Notes under the pieces: generated by a model | Databases searched by the model: none | Told to the model about the DNA's origin: nothing | Seen by the model: the letters and a program-made list of their open reading frames with translations, nothing else | Shown: piece by piece, positions 57,907 through 64,000 of the stretch | How the letters are laid out: each line of letters starts with the position of its first letter | Numbering within the stretch: position 1 is the first letter of the stretch | Assembly (NCBI RefSeq): GCF_004786095.1 | Contig: NZ_RHPJ01000001.1 | Span: forward strand, 868,001 to 932,000 | Direction: 5' to 3' | From: Serinibacter arcticus | GTDB lineage: Bacteria > Actinomycetota > Actinomycetes > Actinomycetales > Beutenbergiaceae | Length of the DNA stretch: 64,000 nt | Position numbers and translations under genes: made by a program

Positions 57907-58775
57907 GCACGCCGGCCGCCCCGACGCTCCCGCCGACCAGCGGGCTGTACGTTCCCGGGAGCCGGCCCGACCGGTTCGACAAGGCCCTCGCGACCGGCGC
58001 CGACCTGCTGATCCTCGACCTCGAGGACGCCGTCGCCCCGGAGTCGAAGGACGCGGCCCGCGAGGCCGTCGTGGCCTGGGTCGGGCGGTTCTTCGGGACG
58101 GGCGACGGCGGGCGGCCCGTGCTGCAGGTGCGAGTGAACGCCGTCGGGACGCCGTGGCACGACGCCGACCTGGCGGCGCTCGCGTCCCTGCCGGCGGCGG
58201 CCGGGGCGGTCGAGGTGCGGCTGCCGAAGGTCGAGGGGACGGACGGGCTGGACGACGTCGTCGCCGCGGCCGGGCCCCGCCCCGTGACAGCGATCCTGGA
58301 GACGGCGCGCGGTGTCGAGGCGGCCGTCGCCGTCGCGGCCCACCCCGCCGTGACGCGCCTCGCGCTCGGGGAGTCCGACCTGCGCAGCGACCTGGGAACG
58401 GGCACCGGTCCGGACGCCGAGGCGCCGATCACGTACGCGCGGGTGCGCCTGCTGTTCGCGGCGCGCGCGGCCGGCCTCGACGCACCGATGCTGTCCGCCT
58501 ACCCCGCCATCCGCGACCTCGACGGGCTGCTCGCCGACACCGTGCGCGGCCGGGCGCTCGGGGCGAGCGGCCGCGTCGCGATCCACCCCTCCCAGCTGCC
58601 CGTGATCGCGCGGGCGTTCGCACCGAGCCGGGACGAGGTGGCGTGGGCGCGCGCCGTCGTCGTCGCGCTCGAGACGTCAGGCGGGGCCGTGACCCGGCTG
58701 CCCGACGGCGCGATGGTCGACCCCGCCATGCGTGGCCGCGCCACTCGCATCCTCACCCGCACCCCACCCCGCTAG
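57903..58775 (+). CDS. CitE/HpcH-type CoA-ester lyase
   Basis: A 290-residue member of the HpcH/HpaI aldolase-CitE family. Marks are LYVPGSRPDRFDKALATGADLLILDLEDAVAP (about 15-46, metal Glu/Asp), VRVNAVGTPWHDADL (Arg for phosphate or CoA), EVRLPKVEG, AILETARGVEAA and a LALGESDLRSDLG metal block. Such enzymes split beta-hydroxyacyl-CoA such as (S)-citramalyl-CoA or malyl-CoA. The GTG start overlaps the CoA-transferase stop (GTGA). The stop is followed by a 49-bp gap and an unrelated surface esterase, so this closes the cluster. Confidence 0.92.
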   Translation: MSTPAAPTLPPTSGLYVPGSRPDRFDKALATGADLLILDLEDAVAPESKDAAREAVVAWVGRFFGTGDGGRPVLQVRVNAVGTPWHDADLAALASLPAAAGAVEVRLPKVEGTDGLDDVVAAAGPRPVTAILETARGVEAAVAVAAHPAVTRLALGESDLRSDLGTGTGPDAEAPITYARVRLLFAARAAGLDAPMLSAYPAIRDLDGLLADTVRGRALGASGRVAIHPSQLPVIARAFAPSRDEVAWARAVVVALETSGGAVTRLPDGAMVDPAMRGRATRILTRTPPR

Positions 58776-58824
58776 CGCCCGCCCCCTTGGCTGCCCACCC
58801 CGCACGACCGACGAAGGAGTCCTC

Positions 58825-61287
58825 GTGTTCCACCACCACCCGCTCGCCCGCCCCCTCGCCCGTTCCCTCGCCCTCGGCGCCGCTGCCCTGATCGCCGGGA
58901 CGACGCTCGCCGTCGTCCCGGCCGGGTCTTCCCCGGCCGCCGCGGCCCCGCCCGCCGGCACGCTCACGACGACGAGCGCGCCGTCCGCCGCCGTCGGCAC
59001 GATCGAGTCCACGGTCTACCTGCCGCCGGGCTACGACGCCGCGGCGGATCCCGGCGATCCGGCCACCACCCGGTACCCGACCCTCTACCTGCTGCACGGC
59101 CGCGGCGACACCATGGCCGCGTGGACGCAGGTCGCCCCGCAGCTGGACGCCCTCATCGACGAGGGCGCGATCCCGCCGATGATCGTGGTGATGCCGGACG
59201 CGCCGTGGTCGGAGCGCGGCAGCTACTACGTGGACTCGCTGGCCGACGGCGGGGCCGCCGTCGAGACCGCCTTCACCACCGACCTCGTCGACCACGTGGA
59301 CACGACCTACGCGACGGTCGACGACCGCGGTGCGCGCGCCGTCGGCGGCTACTCGATGGGGGGTGCGGGCGCGCTGCGCTACGCCACCGCGCACCAGGAC
59401 CTCTTCTCGGCCGGCCTCGTGCTGAGCCCCGCCGTCTACGTGCCCCTCCCGCCCGCGGACTCCTCGGCGCGCGAGTTCGGCGCGTACGGCGTCGGGCAGG
59501 CGCTCTTCGACGACGCGCGCTACACCGAGCTCGCCTACCCGAGCACGTTCGCGGCGCTCGACCCTGCGCTGCCGGTGCGCCTGTTCATCGCGGTCGGCGA
59601 CGACGAGTGGGTCAACCCGCTGCCGGAGGATGCCCTGCACGACCTCGACCAGGAGGCGGCGACCCTCTACAACGCCGCCAAGCGCGTGCCCGGCGTGAGC
59701 TCCGAGCTGCGCGTGTACGACGGCGGGCACGACTGGGGCGTCTGGGCGCGCGGCTTCGAGGAGGGCATGCGCGACCTCGGGCCGCGGCTGCGGACCTCCA
59801 CGCCCCCCGCCTTCCCCGGGACCCAGACCGGGTCCGACGGCGAGGACTTTGCGGGCGGCGTGCTCGCGGCGGCCGACGGCGGCACGATCACCGCGACGAA
59901 CCTCGCCGGGTCGACCGCGGAGCACACCGGCGCCGGCGGGCTCGACGCCGTCGTGCAGCGCCGCGGGGCGGACGGCGCCCTCGCGTGGACGACGGCGATC
60001 GCCGGCCCCGCCAACGACCGGGCCTACGGCGTGGTGGACGACGGCGACGGCGGCGCGCTCGTGGGCGGCTACTCGCGCGCCGCGACCGACGACATGGTGC
60101 TCACGCGGGTCTCCGGTGCGGGTGAGCGGCTGTGGACGACGACGGCCGGCGACCCCGCGGCGGCCGACCGCGCCTACGCGGTCGCGGCCGACGGCGCCGG
60201 CGGCGCCCTCCTGGCGGGCTACACCTCCGGCTCCCTGCCCGGCAGCACCACGGCCGGTGACAAGGACGCGGCGCTCGTGCACGTGGGCGCGGGCGGGGAG
60301 GTGCTCTGGGCGGCGCAGCTCGGCGGCCCGGGTGAGGACAAGGCCTACGCGGTCACGACGGCGACCGACGGCACCGTGGTCGTCGCCGGCAGCACCACGG
60401 GCGCGATGCCCGGCGGCACCGCGGCCGGCGGGCTGGACGCGTGGGTGGCGGGGTACTCGCCGTCGGGCGCGCTGCTGTGGCTCCACCAGATCGGCACGGG
60501 GGCGGCCGACCAGCTGCAGGCGCTCGTGACGACGCCCGACGGCGTGGTCGCCGCCGGGTACACGGGGGGTGTGCTGCCCGGGGCGGCGAGCTCCGGCGGC
60601 GTCGACGCGATGGCGATCGCGCTCGGGACCGACGGCACCGTGCGCTGGCAGCGGCAGCTCGGCACCGCCGGCGACGACCGGGGTGCGGCGCTCGTGCCCG
60701 GGGACGACCCGGCGTCGGGCGGTGTGACGCTCGTGGCGCACACCGACGGCGCGTGGGGCGTCCCGGCGGGCGGGGTCGACGTCGTCGTGCTGCCCCTGGA
60801 CGCGGACGGGACGCCGGGCGAGGTGCGCCAGCTCGGCTCGGCGCAGCGCGACGGCGCCGACCTCTACGACGAGGCGAACCTGTTCGCGGCGGCGGGCACC
60901 GGCCCCGACGGGAGCGCCGGGGTGTGGGTGCAGGGCGTGACCTTCGGTGCGGTCGACGGCGCCGCGAACGCGGGGGCGAGCGACGTGTTCCTGACGTTCG
61001 TCTCCCTGGCCGACGGCGCGACGCAGACGCCCACGACCGAGCCGCCGGCCACCGAGCCGCCGACCGAGACCGGCACCGGCGGCGCGCTGCCGCCGGGAGC
61101 GGGCGGCGGCGCTGGCGGTGCGGGTGGCGGCAGTGGCGCGGGCGGCGCGGGCGCCGGCAGCGCCCTCGGCGCGACCGGCAGCGACGCGGCCCGACTGCTG
61201 GCCGCCGCCGCGGCGCTGACGCTGGCCGGGGGCGGACTGGTGCTCCGCCGTCGTCGGACCCGGGGCCTGCGCCTGACCGCCGGCTGA
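58825..61287 (+). CDS. Surface esterase with beta-propeller-like repeats and sortase-type anchor
   Basis: An 820-residue exported protein. Signal peptide 1-42, cut after AAAA. An esterase-D-like alpha/beta-hydrolase (about 50-335) has the oxyanion YLLHGRGD, nucleophile GGYSMGGAGALRYA and His in YDGGHDWGVWARG. Residues about 350-720 form repeats of the type GG..A.Y.V....DGG.L..GY, resembling SBBP/beta-propeller blades, which often bind sugars or polymers. Pro/Thr and Gly-rich linkers follow, then LGATGSD, a helix and RRRR, resembling class E sortase signals (LAxTG). The GTG follows GAAGGA. Confidence 0.82.
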   Translation: MFHHHPLARPLARSLALGAAALIAGTTLAVVPAGSSPAAAAPPAGTLTTTSAPSAAVGTIESTVYLPPGYDAAADPGDPATTRYPTLYLLHGRGDTMAAWTQVAPQLDALIDEGAIPPMIVVMPDAPWSERGSYYVDSLADGGAAVETAFTTDLVDHVDTTYATVDDRGARAVGGYSMGGAGALRYATAHQDLFSAGLVLSPAVYVPLPPADSSAREFGAYGVGQALFDDARYTELAYPSTFAALDPALPVRLFIAVGDDEWVNPLPEDALHDLDQEAATLYNAAKRVPGVSSELRVYDGGHDWGVWARGFEEGMRDLGPRLRTSTPPAFPGTQTGSDGEDFAGGVLAAADGGTITATNLAGSTAEHTGAGGLDAVVQRRGADGALAWTTAIAGPANDRAYGVVDDGDGGALVGGYSRAATDDMVLTRVSGAGERLWTTTAGDPAAADRAYAVAADGAGGALLAGYTSGSLPGSTTAGDKDAALVHVGAGGEVLWAAQLGGPGEDKAYAVTTATDGTVVVAGSTTGAMPGGTAAGGLDAWVAGYSPSGALLWLHQIGTGAADQLQALVTTPDGVVAAGYTGGVLPGAASSGGVDAMAIALGTDGTVRWQRQLGTAGDDRGAALVPGDDPASGGVTLVAHTDGAWGVPAGGVDVVVLPLDADGTPGEVRQLGSAQRDGADLYDEANLFAAAGTGPDGSAGVWVQGVTFGAVDGAANAGASDVFLTFVSLADGATQTPTTEPPATEPPTETGTGGALPPGAGGGAGGAGGGSGAGGAGAGSALGATGSDAARLLAAAAALTLAGGGLVLRRRRTRGLRLTAG

Positions 61288-61303
61288 CCCTCTCGAGCGC
61301 TGT

Positions 61304-61342
61304 GGGGTGGATCGGCGGGGCTGGACGCCGCCGATCCACCCC
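61304..61342. terminator. Hairpin after the surface esterase gene
   Basis: Arms 61304-61318 and 61328-61342 are a perfect 15-bp stem (GGGGTGGATCGGCGG) with a 9-base loop, between convergent genes. Confidence 0.85.
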
Positions 61343-61407
61343 GCAGGCCGGTGCGGGCCGCGGGATGGCGGAAGTCCCCTCGGCGAGGGGCGGCAACCCT
61401 CTCGGCG

Positions 61408-62253
61408 TCAGAGGGCGACGGTGCGGTGGCCCAGGTCGCTCGGGGGTTCGACGATCGTCGCGATGATCGGGGCGCCGGCACGGACCGGGGCGTCGCTCCC
61501 ACCGCTGCCGGCAGCGCCGGCCGCGTCGCCGTCGCGCGCGAGCTCCTGCACCTCGGAGTGGATGCGCTGCATCGTGGCGTCGAGCGTCGCCGCCTCGGTG
61601 GCCGCGGCCGCGAGCGCCGCGGTCAGGTGCGGCGGGATCTCGCGGTCGTACTTGTAGTAGATCTTGTGCTCGAGGCTGGCCCAGAAGTCCATCGCGATCG
61701 TTCGGAGCTGGACCTCGACCACCACCTGCTCGATCCGGTCGGAGAGGTAGACGGGCACCGACAGGATCAGGTGCAGGCTCTTGTAGCCGTTCGCCTTGGG
61801 CTCGGCGATGTAGTCCTTCTCCTGGAGCAGCGTGACGTCCCGCTGGCCGATCAGCAGATCGCGCATCCGATAGATGTCCGTGACGAAGCTGCAGGTGATG
61901 CGCACCCCGGCGATGTCGGTGAGGGAGTCGCGGACGGCGTCGGGCCGCAGCGGGATGCCGCGCCGGTTCGCCTTGGCGAGGATCGACTCGAAGGACTTCA
62001 TGCGCGAGCCGATGTGCTCGATCGGCGTGTAGTCGTGGATGTGCCGGAACTCCTCGCGCAGGATCGTGACCTTCGTCATCATCTCGTCGAGACCGAACCG
62101 GTAGGTCATCAGCAACCGCCGGAAGCCGAGCGCGATCTCCCGCAGCTCGGCGGCATCGGTGTCGGAGGCGCCCTCGCCGTCGATCTGCCGGAACATCTGC
62201 GCGAGGTGGTCCAGCGAGACCGCGGGGGCACCCGGCTCGATCGGTTCGGTCAT
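61408..62253 (-). CDS. RelA/SpoT-domain small alarmone synthetase-like protein
   Basis: A 281-residue GTP pyrophosphokinase domain protein, close in length to small alarmone synthetases (RelQ/RelP), which make (p)ppGpp from ATP and GTP/GDP. Marks are RDSLTDIAGVRITCSFVTDIYR, EKDYIAEPKANGYKSLHLIL, EVQLRTIAMDFWASLEHKIYYKYDREIP. There is no HD hydrolase, TGS or ACT domain, so no ribosome-linked control. The C-terminal tail is Gly/Ala-rich. The ATG at 62253 (next to GGGGAG) is chosen over a longer GC-rich start at 62283. It stands alone. Confidence 0.92.
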   Translation of the reverse strand: MTEPIEPGAPAVSLDHLAQMFRQIDGEGASDTDAAELREIALGFRRLLMTYRFGLDEMMTKVTILREEFRHIHDYTPIEHIGSRMKSFESILAKANRRGIPLRPDAVRDSLTDIAGVRITCSFVTDIYRMRDLLIGQRDVTLLQEKDYIAEPKANGYKSLHLILSVPVYLSDRIEQVVVEVQLRTIAMDFWASLEHKIYYKYDREIPPHLTAALAAAATEAATLDATMQRIHSEVQELARDGDAAGAAGSGGSDAPVRAGAPIIATIVEPPSDLGHRTVAL

Positions 62254-62313
62254 CTCCCCACCGTACGTGCCACCCCCTGCCACCCCCGCCCCACCCCCGC
62301 CCCACCCTGCTGT

Positions 62314-62370
62314 CGCGAGAAAGCCCCCGGGGTCGTCGTCGCGCTCACAACGACCCCGGAGGCGTTCGCG
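62314..62370. terminator. Imperfect long hairpin (copy related to 33856)
   Basis: Core arms 62327-62336 and 62350-62359 pair over 10 bp; CGCGA (62314-62318) pairs with TCGCG (62366-62370). The loop GCGCT and the sequence GGGGTCGT..AACGACCCC match the hairpin at 33856-33910. It follows the minus-strand binding-protein gene's stop. Confidence 0.8.
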
Positions 62371-62385
62371 GCGGGGTGACGGGTG

Positions 62386-63660
62386 TCAGTCGGCCATCGT
62401 GATCGACGGGTCGATGAACTCGTTCGTGTAGAGGTCCTCGGGGTCGACGGCGGCGTCCGCGGCCAGCGACCCCGTCTCCTGCAGGACCGGGACGAACGTG
62501 GCGACCGTCTCGGCCACGCGGTCGCCGTCGATCTGACCGAAGACGCCGGAGGCCGGGTCGTCCGAGACCAGACCGTCCTCGACCTGCGCCGCGACGGAGA
62601 ACGCCCCCACGCCGTCGGTGTAGGTCCAGGAGGTCTGGTACTGCTCCACGAGGTCCACGATCAGCGCGTTGGTGCGCTCGGGGTCCGCGAGGAAGTCCAG
62701 CTGCGAGCGCTGCAGGATCGGGACGAGCCGCGCCAGGCAGTCGGCCTGCTCCGTGACGTCGGCCGCGCGGACCGTGATCGGCTCGGGGTAGATCGAGTAC
62801 CCGAGCTCGTGCAGGTACTGGAACGCGACCGGCTTGTCCCACTGCGGGATCTCGTTCTCGTACACGAAGGGCTCGTTCGTGCCAAAACCCTGCTGCACGA
62901 TCGAGGGGTCGGTGACGAACCGCTGCGGCGTGCCCTCGTAGGACGTGTCGATCTGGTCCATGCTCACGATGCCCTGACCGGCCAGCAGCGAGGGGATGAG
63001 CTCGCCGCCCGTGACGATCGTGGCGCCGGTGGCGGCGACGTCGGCGATGGTGGTCGCGTCGGGGTAGGTGGCCGGGTCCCACATGTAGATCTGCGGCGAC
63101 AGCGTGAGCTGGCTCGCGAGCGCGACGACGGGGCGGCCGTCGGCGTCAGCCCCGATCGCCTGGTCGGTGTTGACGGCGCCGATCAGGATGTCGGTGTCGA
63201 GGTACATCAGGTCGCTGACGCGCTGGAAACCGACGTTCGGGCCACCGGAGCGGACCTCGATCTGCACACCGGTGTCGGTGCCCTGGGCCACGAGCGTGCC
63301 GCGCACGGCCTTGATGTCGTTGTCGACCTCGTAGTCGGAGCCCACGAGCTCGTACATCCCGCCGTGCTCGGCCTGGGGCTGCCAGTCCTGCTGCATCACG
63401 ACGGTGGCGGGGCAGACCTCCGCCAGGTCGAGGGCGGAGCCGGGCTCGGCCGCCTCAGCCGTCTCGTCGAGAGGAGCCCCGGCGTCACCCCCCTGACCGG
63501 AGCCGTCGCCGGCGGCGGCGTCCCCACCCCCGCTGCACGCGCCGAGGGCGAGGACGAGCGCGACGGCGATCGTCAGGGCGGGTGCGGCCGCGCGCGTGCG
63601 CGGGGCACCGGTGCGCGACCGACGTGAGGGGACGGGTCGGAGCAGGGTGGGTCGGGTCAT
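62386..63660 (-). CDS. ABC transporter solute-binding lipoprotein (NMT1/ThiY-like)
   Basis: A 424-residue binding protein: signal peptide with lipobox LGAC (Cys about 42), Gly/Asp linker, then a NMT1/THI5-like fold ([66 protein letters not shown]). Proteins of this type bind pyrimidine precursors of thiamin, nitrate, sulfonates or related small molecules. The [10 protein letters not shown] stretch resembles the ThiY/aminopyrimidine group. It is divergent from a pyridoxal kinase gene by 112 bases. No permease is in view; it may lie beyond a neighbouring gap or elsewhere. Ligand is a guess. Confidence 0.85.
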   Translation of the reverse strand: MTRPTLLRPVPSRRSRTGAPRTRAAAPALTIAVALVLALGACSGGGDAAAGDGSGQGGDAGAPLDETAEAAEPGSALDLAEVCPATVVMQQDWQPQAEHGGMYELVGSDYEVDNDIKAVRGTLVAQGTDTGVQIEVRSGGPNVGFQRVSDLMYLDTDILIGAVNTDQAIGADADGRPVVALASQLTLSPQIYMWDPATYPDATTIADVAATGATIVTGGELIPSLLAGQGIVSMDQIDTSYEGTPQRFVTDPSIVQQGFGTNEPFVYENEIPQWDKPVAFQYLHELGYSIYPEPITVRAADVTEQADCLARLVPILQRSQLDFLADPERTNALIVDLVEQYQTSWTYTDGVGAFSVAAQVEDGLVSDDPASGVFGQIDGDRVAETVATFVPVLQETGSLAADAAVDPEDLYTNEFIDPSITMAD

Positions 63661-63772
63661 GGTGGATCCGTTTCGGGCTCTGGGGAACCAGCCGGTGGTT
63701 CCTGGCGATTTCAGCGGCGGCGTCAGACTACCGCCGCGTTCCGCGACCGGCGGCCGGGCCTACCCTGGTGCC

Positions 63773-64000
63773 GTGACGATCCTCTCGATCCAGTCCTCGG
63801 TGGCCTACGGCCACGTCGGCAACTCCGCGGCGGTCTTCCCGCTGCAGCGCATCGGCGTGGAGGTGCTGCCCGTCTTCACCGTGCACTTCTCCAACCACAC
63901 GGGCTACGGCGCGTGGCGCGGTCCGCTGCTGTCGCCCGAGGACGTGCGCGAGGTCGTCACCGGCATCGAGGAGCGCGGCGCGCTCGCCCAGGTCGACGTC
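63773..64000 (+). CDS. pdxY: Pyridoxal kinase, 5' part (cut by window edge)
   Basis: The first 76 residues of a PdxY-type pyridoxal kinase, which phosphorylates vitamin B6. The opening [29 protein letters not shown] and [25 protein letters not shown] is diagnostic of the family, as is the substrate-binding FSNHTGYG. The GTG start has a weak upstream site, CCTGGTG. It is divergent from the NMT1-like binding protein. The catalytic C-terminal Asp and ATP loop lie beyond the window. Confidence 0.93.
   Translation, partial: MTILSIQSSVAYGHVGNSAAVFPLQRIGVEVLPVFTVHFSNHTGYGAWRGPLLSPEDVREVVTGIEERGALAQVDV

Overview
The window is very GC-rich DNA (roughly 72-74% by eye) with dense, short-spaced genes, many GTG starts, many 4-base ATGA/GTGA gene overlaps and several possibly leaderless genes. 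With a DasR-type GlcNAc operator, an IdeR/DtxR-type iron box, a LGATG sortase-E-like anchor and an Ada-AlkA fusion this points to an actinobacterium, most likely of the Micrococcales (Cellulomonas/Beutenbergia-like). The lineage is inference. I saw no rRNA, tRNA, phage, insertion sequence or CRISPR array.

Layout. 1-4.2 kb: a truncated SDR dehydrogenase, a GyrI-like effector-binding protein, then a GntR/UTRA regulator divergent from nagB-nagA, with a near-perfect dre palindrome between them. The nagB active site carries Met where the catalytic Glu is expected. 4.2-9.8 kb: an iron-boxed siderophore-interacting reductase and housekeeping genes: DinB-like, DUF4333 lipoprotein, RibD-C reductase, a membrane protein with an EF-Tu domain-2-like fold, Cys-less HesB-like protein, PlsC-like acyltransferase, GNAT and peptide deformylase. 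9.8-22.5 kb: NAD-dependent epimerase, YdcZ-type DMT permease, YczE-like protein divergent from a MocR regulator, MarR, lipoprotein, a ThrE exporter with a long PGTT-repeat extension, small HTH protein, NAD synthase and a GNAT. 22.5-28 kb: a two-component system divergent from a LolA-like secreted protein and an ABC exporter. 28-34 kb: Ada-AlkA fusion plus Ogt (alkylation repair), and GH36 alpha-galactosidase divergent from a ROK regulator. 34-46 kb: AI-2E permease; a flavin-based extracytoplasmic electron-transfer operon (FMN-binding lipoprotein, ApbE, RnfD/FNR fusion); a double-CAP lipoprotein; a Usp/amino-acid permease pair; VOC protein, small-multidrug-type permease, ECF sigma factor, S4 protein and a DctA-like symporter.

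46.6-58.8 kb is the most interesting block. A LacI regulator, a CUT1-type sugar ABC importer, two ADP-ribosylglycohydrolase-family enzymes, a ribokinase, a TIM-barrel/FGE-like fusion protein, a CaiB-family CoA-transferase and a CitE-type CoA lyase run in one direction, nearly all translationally coupled. This looks like import and dismantling of an unidentified ribosylated (or otherwise glycosylated) organic-acid compound. It resembles E. coli yegTUV in part, but with a CoA-dependent branch for the aglycone. After it come a sortase-type surface esterase with beta-propeller-like repeats, a RelA/SpoT-domain synthetase, a solute-binding lipoprotein and the start of pdxY.

The intergenic regions hold a second theme: long, often perfect hairpins. 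Several resemble one another at distant sites (33.86/62.31 kb, 30.32/54.57 kb, 22.48/52.18 kb), and one copy is read through as the C-terminal tail of the ribokinase. They may be terminators, but the shared sequence suggests dispersed REP-like elements.
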